DNA from: an uncultured Roseibium sp.
GTDB taxonomy: Bacteria > Pseudomonadota > Alphaproteobacteria > Rhizobiales > Stappiaceae
DNA: 64,000 bases
Assembly: GCF_947496995.1 (NCBI RefSeq)
Contig: NZ_CANMFD010000005.1
Location: 310,001-374,000 of the forward strand
Direction: 5' to 3'
Under the pieces are notes generated by a model. It saw only the letters and a list, made by a program, of their open reading frames with translations, was not told where the DNA came from and ran no database searches. Position 1 is the first letter of the stretch; every line of letters starts with the position of its first letter. Below, one piece after another: positions 50,255 through 57,428 of the stretch. The position numbers and the translations under genes were made by a program.

Positions 50255-52468
50255 ATGGCGAATCTTCGCGGGCGTTTCCTGAAAGGTGCCAGTCTTGCGG
50301 TCTTGTTCGGTCTTGGTGCGGTCTCCGCCGCCCAGGCGGACTATTTCGAGCGGATCAATACCTATCCTGTCTACAAGACCCTTCCGGAAGGCGCCGATTT
50401 GGCCACCGAGACGGTCGCGGAAATCATCTACGCTTCGAAGGACGGGCGCACGCTGGTGTTCACCGACAGCCCGGGCGAGGACATCGTTTTCGTCAATGCT
50501 TCCAACCCGCTGAACCTTCAGCCGATGGGCCGCACGGCGCTCGGCGGCGAGCCGACGTCCGTCGCCGTAGGCACGAAGGCGGCCTATGCCGGCGTCAACA
50601 CCAGCAAGGATTACATCAACGCCAGCGGTCACCTGGCTGTTATCTCCCTGGAAGGCCTCGGCATCACCGCCAAATGTGACACCAAGGGGCAGCCGGACAG
50701 CGTCGCCATTTCCGCTGACGGCAAGTTCGTCGCCATCGCCATCGAGAACGAACGTGACGAAGACCTGAATGACGGTGCCATGCCGCAGATGCCGGCCGGT
50801 CATCTGGCGATTTTCGATCTCGATGACAACGGCATGCCGACCAATTGCGACGCGGTGCGCATCGTCGACATGACCGGTCTGGCCGAAGTGGCTCCGAGCG
50901 ATCCGGAACCGGAATTCGTTTCCATCAATTCGAAGAACCAGGCCGTCGTCACGCTGCAGGAAAACAATCACCTGGCCATCGTCGATCTGGCGAGCGGCGA
51001 GATCGTCAGGCATTTCTCGGCTGGCACGGCGTCTGCTGAAAACATTCCGGTCACCAAGGCCCTCATGAGCGATGCATCCGGTTCCACCGACAACGTCGCG
51101 CGTGAGCCCGATGCGGTTGCATGGATCGACGACGAACGCTTCGTCACCGCCAACGAAGGCGATTATCAGGGCGGTTCGCGCGGCTTCACCATCTGGAACG
51201 CAGATGGCGAGGTTCTGTTCGACAGTGGCAACCAGATGGAGCACCTGGGTATGGCGCACGGCCACTACCCGGCCAAGCGCGCCGCCAAGAAGGGCACCGA
51301 GCCGGAAGGCGTGGCGGTCGGCGAGTTCGGCGGCGAGACGCTGATCTTCGTCAATTCCGAGCGCGGCAACTTCGTTGCGGTCTACAAGGACACCGGCGCC
51401 GAGCCGGAATTCGTCCAGTTCCTGCCGACCCATGTCGGACCGGAAGGTCTGCTGGCGATCCCGGGCCGGGATCTCTTCGCTGTTGCCAACGAAGTCGATG
51501 AAGACGGCGTTCGGGCGCATGTCTCGCTCTACAAGTTCGGCGCCGCGGCTCCTGCTTATCCGTCCGTCGTCTCCGCCATGGACCCGGAAAAGCATGCTCC
51601 GATCGGCTGGGGCGCGCTCTCCGGTCTGGCTGCTGACCCGCAGGATGCAAACACCCTCTACGCGGTCAGCGACAGTTTCTATGACGATGCCCGCATCTTC
51701 ACGCTGGACATCTCCTCCACACCGGCCCGGATCACCTCCTATGTTACCGTTCAGGGCGGCAAGCAGGCGAAACTCGACCTTGAAGGCATCTCGGTTGCGA
51801 AAGACGGCGGCTTCTGGCTGGCGTCCGAAGGTCATCCGGACAAGGAGTTGGGGCACCTGCTCCTGAAGGTCGGCACCGATGGCACTGTCGAAGAAGAAAT
51901 CACCCTGCCGGAAGAGCTGGTCGCGCAGGCGCAGCGCTTCTCCTTCGAGGGTGTTGCCGAGTTCGAGATGAATGGCGAGACCCTGGTGGCTGTCGCCGTT
52001 CAGCGCGAATGGAAAGACGATCCGAAGGGCATGGTCAAACTGGCCATATACAATCCGGCGAAAAAATCCTGGGGCTTCGTCCATTATCCGCTCGACGCGC
52101 CGAAAAGCGCTGCCGGCGGCTGGGTCGGCCTGTCGGAAATCGTCTCCATGGGCAACGGCAGATTCGCCATCCTGGAACGGGACAACAAGGGCGGTGAGGA
52201 TGCTGCCATCAAGCAGATCACCACGATCTCCCTGGACGGCGTGACGCCGGCCGCCTACGGCGAAGAGCTTCCGGTTCTGGAAAAGCATTTCGCGATGGAC
52301 GTTCTTCCGGCAATGGCTGCCGGCAAGGGCTGGGTTCTGGACAAGCCGGAAGGCCTGACCATCACCGCTGGCGGCCGCCTGATCCTGATCACCGACAATG
52401 ATGGCGTCGACGACGCGCCGGGCGAAACCCAGCTCATCGATCTGGGCCCGGCATCGCGGCTGCACTAA
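50255..52468 (+). CDS. Large secreted phytase-like esterase (beta-propeller type)
   Basis: The protein of about 737 residues has a signal peptide (RFLKGASLAVLFGLGAVSAAQA, cleavage near 28-30). A long beta-propeller-like region has repeated TVAVGTKAAYAGV, AVTLQENNHLAIVDLASGEIVRHF and DAVAWIDDERFVTANEGD segments. The C-terminal part (about 440-737) resembles the esterase-like activity of phytase family, with YAVSDSFYDDARIFTLDI, LDLEGISVAKDGGFWLASEGHP, SFEGVAEF and KPEGLTI. GGGAG lies 8 nt upstream of ATG 50255. The Pho box upstream suggests induction under phosphate starvation to release phosphate from organic esters outside the cytoplasm (inference). Confidence 0.85.
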   Translation: MANLRGRFLKGASLAVLFGLGAVSAAQADYFERINTYPVYKTLPEGADLATETVAEIIYASKDGRTLVFTDSPGEDIVFVNASNPLNLQPMGRTALGGEPTSVAVGTKAAYAGVNTSKDYINASGHLAVISLEGLGITAKCDTKGQPDSVAISADGKFVAIAIENERDEDLNDGAMPQMPAGHLAIFDLDDNGMPTNCDAVRIVDMTGLAEVAPSDPEPEFVSINSKNQAVVTLQENNHLAIVDLASGEIVRHFSAGTASAENIPVTKALMSDASGSTDNVAREPDAVAWIDDERFVTANEGDYQGGSRGFTIWNADGEVLFDSGNQMEHLGMAHGHYPAKRAAKKGTEPEGVAVGEFGGETLIFVNSERGNFVAVYKDTGAEPEFVQFLPTHVGPEGLLAIPGRDLFAVANEVDEDGVRAHVSLYKFGAAAPAYPSVVSAMDPEKHAPIGWGALSGLAADPQDANTLYAVSDSFYDDARIFTLDISSTPARITSYVTVQGGKQAKLDLEGISVAKDGGFWLASEGHPDKELGHLLLKVGTDGTVEEEITLPEELVAQAQRFSFEGVAEFEMNGETLVAVAVQREWKDDPKGMVKLAIYNPAKKSWGFVHYPLDAPKSAAGGWVGLSEIVSMGNGRFAILERDNKGGEDAAIKQITTISLDGVTPAAYGEELPVLEKHFAMDVLPAMAAGKGWVLDKPEGLTITAGGRLILITDNDGVDDAPGETQLIDLGPASRLH

Positions 52469-52854
52469 AGCGACAAGTCAAAGGTCCTCCCAAGACCTGA
52501 CGAAAGACTCGGTGGCTGCGGCTGCCGGGTTTTTTGTTTGGCACTCGGGAAAGACGCGCTTGCCGGCGTCTCTTGTTTTCTCTGTCTTGCCATGTCTTGA
52601 CCATGGCATCCATGCCGTTTCGCCGCCGCAAACCCGGCTGGCCCGAAGCGAGGTCATAGCGTGGATTGGAGGGTCAAGCCCTGCAATGACCGAGCAATTT
52701 CGATGGCTGCGTCGGTACAGCTCCGGAAGGAGGTGATGACGTCGCCGAGAACGAACCGTTGCCGGCATCGTTCAAGGCTGTATGGCAAGCTTCACGTTTT
52801 GTCGTATAGGAAAGCCATGATCTTCCTTTCGACTCTGCCAGTCTTTCGCATCTC
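52469..52854. other. Intergenic region with terminator and repeat remnants
   Basis: It holds the terminator of the phytase-like gene at 52508. A stretch with GGATTGGAGGGTCAAGCCCTGCAATGAC near 52661-52690 is reminiscent of dispersed repeats in related genomes. No gene is supported. Confidence 0.45.
52508..52535 (+). terminator. Intrinsic terminator of the phytase-like gene
   Basis: CTCGGTGGC (52508-52516) and GCTGCCGGG (52521-52529) form a stem with wobble pairs around TGCG, followed by six T. Confidence 0.8.
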
Positions 52855-53286
52855 ATGAGCGCCAGTCTCATCGGACTCTTCGGTCTTTCGTTCCTGGCGG
52901 CAACCCTGCTGCCGGCCCAGTCCGAACTCGGGCTCTCCGGCCTGATCGCCGCCGGAACCGACCCTGTTGTCCTGCTGGTGGCCGCTGCAAGCCTCGGCAA
53001 TACCCTGGGGTCCATGGTCAACTGGGGGCTTGGTCGCGGCGCGGCGGCGTTCTCCAACGCGCGCTGGTTTCCGGTCAAACCGGAGAAGCTGGAGCGGGCG
53101 ACGGGCTGGTACCGCCGCTACGGCCGCTGGTCGCTGCTGATGAGCTGGGCCCCGGTGATCGGCGACCCGCTGACCCTGGCAGCCGGCGTGCTGCGGGAAC
53201 CCTTCTGGAGCTTCACGCTGCTGGTGGCGATTGCCAAGACAGCGCGTTATCTGATCGTTGCGCTGGTGACCCTGCAGGTGTTTTGA
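52855..53286 (+). CDS. YqaA family inner-membrane protein (DedA/SNARE-associated type)
   Basis: The 143-residue protein has four to five hydrophobic segments and the family pattern FLAATLLPAQSELGLSGLIAAG, then AAASLGNTLGSMVNWGLGRG. The re-entrant, arginine-containing GWYRRYGRWSLLMSWAPVIGDPLTLAAGVLREPFW follows. It belongs to the small YqaA branch of DedA-like proteins, which are linked to lipid-carrier or ion transport; function here is unknown. No ribosome binding site is evident before ATG 52855, so translation may be weak or start differently. It is a single gene. Confidence 0.83.
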   Translation: MSASLIGLFGLSFLAATLLPAQSELGLSGLIAAGTDPVVLLVAAASLGNTLGSMVNWGLGRGAAAFSNARWFPVKPEKLERATGWYRRYGRWSLLMSWAPVIGDPLTLAAGVLREPFWSFTLLVAIAKTARYLIVALVTLQVF

Positions 53287-53371
53287 CCCCAAGCCCCGAG
53301 TCCTGCATCTGGCGGTTCGCGGTAAAGCGCTGACTGGCTCTTCACCGGACAGGGGGCGGTGTTGCTTCGTC

Positions 53372-53416
53372 TTGAAACTCTGCGACAGGTGTCGTATATT
53401 TAGCGTCAGTTGACGC
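53372..53416 (+). promoter_or_regulatory. RES-Xre promoter with two tandem operators
   Basis: TTGAAA (53372-53377) and TATATT (53395-53400) are separated by 17 bp. Two palindromes of one pattern flank the -10: CGACAGGTGTCG (53383-53394, in the spacer) and CGTCAGTTGACG (53404-53415). Their centres are 21 bp apart, two helical turns. This is a strong layout for cooperative autorepression by the Xre antitoxin, encoded from 53430. Confidence 0.75.
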
Positions 53417-53429
53417 AGAGGTGCATGTA

Positions 53430-53897
53430 ATGGAAGCGGTGCAGGTGGAAAGCGATGTCGGGCGTGCTGTCGGGCTTCTCGGCGGTGAGAAGGCAATCCA
53501 CGCCAGGGTCCGAAACGCGATGGATGCGCATGAGGTTCTGTTGAAGGGCTTGCCGGCCGATGCGCTTCTGCATCTCGTCTCGGCGGTGACATTTCTGGAA
53601 CGGGGCGACGCCCTTAAAAAAGCAATCGGGCTCAGTCTGCGGACGCTGCAGCGGCACAAGGCCAAGAGCGCCCCGCAGCTCCTCAGCGTGGAGCAAAGCA
53701 ACCGGGCCTGGCGTTTCGCGGAAATCTTCGCCCACGCCATCGATGTGATGGGAGGTGAGGAAGCCGCGGAAATCTGGATGAACAAGCCTGCAATCGGCCT
53801 CTCCAACCGGAAACCTGTCGATCTTCTTGCGACTTCGGCCGGGGTCGAGGCGGTCGAGGAATATCTGACCCGCCTGGAATACGGGGTCTATGCGTGA
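53430..53897 (+). CDS. Xre-type antitoxin with ParS/MbcA C-terminal domain
   Basis: The protein of about 155 residues has a winged or lambda-like helix-turn-helix region around LKKAIGLSLRTLQRHKAKSAPQLLSVEQSNRAWRFAEIFAHAIDVMGG. The C-terminal toxin-binding domain (DUF2384) has AAEIWMNKPAIGLSNRKPVDLLATSAGVEAVEEYLTRLEYGVYA. It neutralises the RES toxin whose gene overlaps its stop by four bases. ATG 53430 is chosen because AGAGG lies about 8 nt before it; GTG 53421 is in frame. Tandem operators just upstream indicate autorepression. Confidence 0.9.
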   Translation: MEAVQVESDVGRAVGLLGGEKAIHARVRNAMDAHEVLLKGLPADALLHLVSAVTFLERGDALKKAIGLSLRTLQRHKAKSAPQLLSVEQSNRAWRFAEIFAHAIDVMGGEEAAEIWMNKPAIGLSNRKPVDLLATSAGVEAVEEYLTRLEYGVYA

Positions 53898-54397
53898 TCC
53901 CGTTACCGCCTCCGCTTGGCTCGGGAGAGATCAGGCTGTGGCGTATCGACCAGGAACGCCATTCCAGGACGTGGCACACGGGAGAAGGGGCCTTCCGGGT
54001 CGGCGGGCGGTGGAACACGCCGGGTGTGCGGGCCGTCTATGCGTCGCTGGATCCGGCCACGGCCTGCCTCGAGGTGGCCGTTCACAAGGGTTTTGAGGTT
54101 CTGGACGTGGCTCCCCATTATCTGAGCTCCGCCCGGATCATCGATCCCTCGAAGCTCCATGTGGTCGGGCCTGATGCTATCGGCAATCCGAACTGGATCA
54201 CGCCTGCCTCTCCGGGCAAGAACCAGCAGAAATTCGGCAATGATCTTCTTCGCAAACATGGCTGCATCCTGATCCCCTCTGCCGTTTCCCGGCATAGCTG
54301 GAATCTGATTTTTGACGCCGATCACGCGGACGGCCTTTATGACGATGTTGCCCGGGAGAGGTTTGCTCTCGACCCCCGGCTGCAGACCGCCTCCTGA
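53894..54397 (+). CDS. RES-domain toxin (NAD+-degrading or ADP-ribosylating type)
   Basis: The 167-residue protein has the RES features: RLWRID, GGRWNTPGVRAVYASLDPATACLEVAVHKG (arginine, tyrosine and glutamate of the predicted active site) and later NDLLRKHGCILIPSAVSRHSWNLIFD. Characterised members deplete NAD+ (Pseudomonas RES, mycobacterial MbcT) or ADP-ribosylate a metabolic enzyme (Sinorhizobium ParT). It overlaps the antitoxin gene and is bound by its C-terminal domain. The active-site residues are intact, so the toxin is probably functional. Confidence 0.9.
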   Translation: MIPLPPPLGSGEIRLWRIDQERHSRTWHTGEGAFRVGGRWNTPGVRAVYASLDPATACLEVAVHKGFEVLDVAPHYLSSARIIDPSKLHVVGPDAIGNPNWITPASPGKNQQKFGNDLLRKHGCILIPSAVSRHSWNLIFDADHADGLYDDVARERFALDPRLQTAS

Positions 54398-54440
54398 TTC
54401 CGCCCTTCCCAAAGCGCCAATCCATCGTCATGGTGCGCTC

Positions 54441-55160
54441 ATGAGCGCATTGTTTGAAGAACTGGATTATTCACCCACGCCCATCGGCGCGATTTCGCTG
54501 CGCCGGCGGCATATCCTCGCCCTCAAGACCGATGTCTTTGAGATATTGCTCGGCGAAGAGCACTTGATGTCGAGCCTGTTCACCGCGTCCGAAGTGGCGC
54601 TGGCGGATATGGGGCTTGCCGCCCTGAGCGGCGGGGACCTGGATGTGCTGGTGGGCGGGCTGGGCCTTGGCTATACCGCCCAGGCTGCGCTGGCGCATAA
54701 AGCCGTTGCCGGGCTCACGGTCGTCGATCTTCTGGAGCCGGTGATCCGCTGGCACCGGGAAGGGCTTGTGCCGATGAAAACCGAGCTGGCCGATGACCCG
54801 CGCTGCCGGCTGGTGCAAGGAGATTTCTTTGCCCTGGCGGCTTCGGATGCCGGTTTCGATGCGGACCGGCCGGCCCGTCAATATGACGCCATCCTGATCG
54901 ACATCGATCACACGCCGGACAGGCTGCTGCATGGCGGGTCACAAGGCTTCTATACACCCGATGGCCTGCGCGCCCTGAAGCGGTTCGTGAAGCCGGGCGG
55001 GGTTGTGGGGCTATGGTCGGACGAAGCGCCGGACGAGGCGATCACGGGTTTGCTCGGTGAGGCCTTCGAAGAGGCCTGGGCCGAGCCGGTGGTGTTTGCA
55101 AATCCCCTGCAGGACGGGCGCGAGGTCACGCAGGCCGTCTACCTGGGCCGCAAGGGCTGA
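54441..55160 (+). CDS. Spermidine-synthase-like SAM-dependent methyltransferase
   Basis: The protein of about 239 residues contains VLVGGLGLGYTAQAALAHKAVAGLTVVDLLEPVIRWHREGL, a nucleotide-binding motif of the spermidine synthase / class I methyltransferase fold. YDAILIDIDHTPDRLLHGGSQGFYTPDGLRALKRFVKPGGVVGLWSDE follows. It lacks a recognisable aminopropyl-donor specificity region, so a methyltransferase with an unknown substrate is as likely as a polyamine enzyme. It starts at ATG 54441 without a strong ribosome binding site, 43 bp after the RES gene. Confidence 0.75.
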   Translation: MSALFEELDYSPTPIGAISLRRRHILALKTDVFEILLGEEHLMSSLFTASEVALADMGLAALSGGDLDVLVGGLGLGYTAQAALAHKAVAGLTVVDLLEPVIRWHREGLVPMKTELADDPRCRLVQGDFFALAASDAGFDADRPARQYDAILIDIDHTPDRLLHGGSQGFYTPDGLRALKRFVKPGGVVGLWSDEAPDEAITGLLGEAFEEAWAEPVVFANPLQDGREVTQAVYLGRKG

Positions 55161-55188
55161 GCTGAAATCCGCTTAAGCGCGACATGCT

Positions 55189-56184
55189 CTAATCGAGGAT
55201 GCTGCCACGCCAGACCAGGCGTGACTGAAGTGTGACCGTACGCGGGGTGTCGTCCGCCGCTTCGGACAGATAGGTGACGGTCGCATCGGCGATATCTTCC
55301 ACCGGCTGGCGAAACGTCGTCAGGTTGTAGCTTTCCCAGGACGCCTGTTCGATATCGTCGAAGCCGATCACGGAGACATCTTCCGGCACCCGCAGCTTGA
55401 AGCGGCGGCGGGCGGCGTCGACCACACCGCAGGCGACCAGGTCCGTGGCGCAAAAGACGCCGTCCGGTCTTTCCGGGCGGGTCAGAAGCCGTGTGCCCAC
55501 GTCGAGACCCGTCTGGTAGGACGTCATTCCGCTTGCTTCTTCAATGACCTCGGTTCCCGCTTCGGCGGCGGCTGCGCGAAACCCCCGGCAACGGTCTTCC
55601 AGGCTGGGTGTGCCTGCCAGGGACGAAGCAAGCGCCGGGCGGGTGCACCCGGCGGCGGCCAGCGAGGCGAAAGCCTGACGTCCGGCGGCAAAGTCGTCCA
55701 CCCTGACCCGCAAGGTGCCCGGCAGTTCCTCGTTGCGGTTGATCAGCACCAGGCGCATGCCGTTGCGAAGACAGGTCTCGGCCAGCGAGGCATCGGGCAT
55801 GCCGGACAGAACGATGGCTGCGTCCGTGCGATAGGAAATGGCCTGCCGCAGGGCTTGCGCAACGCTTTCGTCCGAGCGGTCCGTATTGATCAGCAGCCCG
55901 ACCTTGCCGGCGGCCTGCAATTTCTCTGACAGGGTGGCGAGCAGAAAGGACCGGTAGGGCGTCTGGATCTCGGCGGCAATCAGTGCAACGATGCCCGTCG
56001 TCGAGGTCAGAAGTCCGCGCGCAAGATTGTTGACGTGATAGCCAAGTGTTTCGGCTGCCGCGTGCACCTTGGCCCGGGTTTCGGAGGAGACGGATGCGCC
56101 GGGTGTAAACGCTCGCGAGACGGCCGTGCGCGATACGCCGGCCAGTTCCGCGACATCCTTCGCGCTTACCTTGTTCTTGATCAT
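55189..56184 (-). CDS. LacI family transcriptional regulator
   Basis: The 331-residue protein has the LacI helix-turn-helix and hinge at its N-terminus (AKDVAELAGVSRTAVSRAFTPGASVSSETRAKVHAAAETLGYHVNNLARGLL). A periplasmic-binding-protein-like sensor domain follows, with TGIVALIAAEIQTPYRSFLL, VLINRNEELPG, DGVFCATDLVACGVVDAARR and VSVIGFDDIEQA. ATG 56184 is chosen for the family N-terminus. It is divergent from the ABC operon and should repress it by binding the palindrome at 56282-56297. The effector is expected to be a sugar or sugar phosphate, which is informative about the transporter. Confidence 0.93.
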   Translation of the reverse strand: MIKNKVSAKDVAELAGVSRTAVSRAFTPGASVSSETRAKVHAAAETLGYHVNNLARGLLTSTTGIVALIAAEIQTPYRSFLLATLSEKLQAAGKVGLLINTDRSDESVAQALRQAISYRTDAAIVLSGMPDASLAETCLRNGMRLVLINRNEELPGTLRVRVDDFAAGRQAFASLAAAGCTRPALASSLAGTPSLEDRCRGFRAAAAEAGTEVIEEASGMTSYQTGLDVGTRLLTRPERPDGVFCATDLVACGVVDAARRRFKLRVPEDVSVIGFDDIEQASWESYNLTTFRQPVEDIADATVTYLSEAADDTPRTVTLQSRLVWRGSILD

Positions 56185-56198
56185 CTCACATTCCCGCA

Positions 56199-56297
56199 AT
56201 GCTGTGCATTTGGCACTTTCGATCTAATTATAGCAAAGTTTTGACACTTTCTTGACAAGAGCCGAGGTTGATTGCAATTTAATGCACAGGTGTGCAT
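56199..56297. promoter_or_regulatory. LacI operators between lacI and the ABC operon
   Basis: ATGCACA-GG-TGTGCAT (56282-56297) is a perfect inverted repeat 41 bp before the binding-protein gene. A second shorter site ATGC-TGT-GCAT (56199-56209) abuts the lacI start region. Both share the ATGC/GCAT half sites. The AT-rich stretch between them (about 56210-56280) should contain the two promoters. Confidence 0.7.
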
Positions 56298-56337
56298 AGC
56301 ATCTATTCCCAGATTTTTGGGAAAATGGGAGGAAATC

Positions 56338-57360
56338 ATGAAGTCATTGAAATATGCCCTTCTGGGCGGTCTTGCCTTGTTGCCTGCCAGTGCAATGGCG
56401 GACGAGCTGAACCTGATCTGTTCGGCTGACGTGGTGATCTGCGAGAAGCTGGTCAGCGAATTCGAGGCCAGCCATTCGGACATCGACGTGAACATGGTGC
56501 GCCTGTCGTCGGGCGAGGCTTATGCCAAGATCCGGGCAGAGGCGCGCAACCCGCAAACCGATCTCTGGTGGGGTGGCACCGGCGATCCGCATCTTCAGGC
56601 CGGCCAGGACGGGCTGAGCTCGAAGTATGAATCGCCGATGCTGAGTGAGCTTCAGGACTGGGCGCAAGGCCAGGCCAAGGTCTCCGACTATCACACGGTG
56701 GGGGTTTATTCCGGTGCGCTCGGTTGGGGCTACAACACCGAAATCCTCGAAGGAAAGGGCATCGCGCCGCCGAAGTGCTGGGCCGACCTGCTGGATCCCG
56801 CGCTGAAGGGCGAAATCCAGATCGCCGATCCGAATTCTTCGGGCACCGCCTACACGACACTGGCGACGCTGGTGCAATTGCTCGGTGAAGACGAGGCGTT
56901 CGACTTCCTCAAGAAAATGCACGCCAACGTCTCGCAATACACCAAGTCGGGCAGTGCGCCTGTGAAGGCCGCCGCGCGCGGTGAAACCGGCCTGGGGATC
57001 GTGTTCCAGCATGATGCCGTCGCGCAGGCTGTGGCCGGTTTCCCGATCGGCGTTGTCGCTCCCTGCGAGGGAACGGGCTACGAGATCGGTTCGATGTCCA
57101 TGGTCGAGGGTGCTCAGAACCCCGAAGCTGCGAAGACATTTTACGATTGGGTGCTGACGGCGGAAGTCCAGAGCATGATGCCGGAGGCGGGTTCGTTCCA
57201 GATCCCCTCTAACGCAAGTGCAGAGGCGCCCAAGGAAGCTCCGGATCTGTCGACGATCAAGCTGATCGACTACGACTTCGCCGAATACGGCAGTGCGGAT
57301 CGACGCAAGGCGCTTCTGGCGCGCTGGGATAAAGAGATCGGCTCGTTGCCGCTCCAGTAA
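56338..57360 (+). CDS. ABC transporter substrate-binding protein (AfuA/FbpA family)
   Basis: The 340-residue periplasmic protein has a signal peptide (MKSLKYALLGGLALLPASAMA) and a family-1 solute-binding fold. LNLICSADVVICEKLVSEFEASHSDIDVNMVRLSSGEAYAKIRAEARNPQTDLWWGGTGDPHLQAGQDGL leads, followed by TVGVYSGALGWGYNTE. The tyrosine pair used by true ferric-binding proteins is not apparent near the C-terminus. The LacI regulator and a phosphatase gene in the operon favour a phosphorylated sugar, as shown for AfuA, over iron (inference). GGGAGGAA precedes ATG 56338. Confidence 0.87.
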   Translation: MKSLKYALLGGLALLPASAMADELNLICSADVVICEKLVSEFEASHSDIDVNMVRLSSGEAYAKIRAEARNPQTDLWWGGTGDPHLQAGQDGLSSKYESPMLSELQDWAQGQAKVSDYHTVGVYSGALGWGYNTEILEGKGIAPPKCWADLLDPALKGEIQIADPNSSGTAYTTLATLVQLLGEDEAFDFLKKMHANVSQYTKSGSAPVKAAARGETGLGIVFQHDAVAQAVAGFPIGVVAPCEGTGYEIGSMSMVEGAQNPEAAKTFYDWVLTAEVQSMMPEAGSFQIPSNASAEAPKEAPDLSTIKLIDYDFAEYGSADRRKALLARWDKEIGSLPLQ

Positions 57361-57428
57361 ATCCCTGACAGGGCGGGTGGCCTTCCGGTCACCCGCTGCC
57401 TTGCCTTCCAGACCCATCGGACTGATCC

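Noticed and set aside
50165-52465. Minus-strand open frame of 766 codons opposite the phytase-like gene
   Set aside because: Antisense shadow; the plus frame has a signal peptide, ribosome binding site and Pho box.
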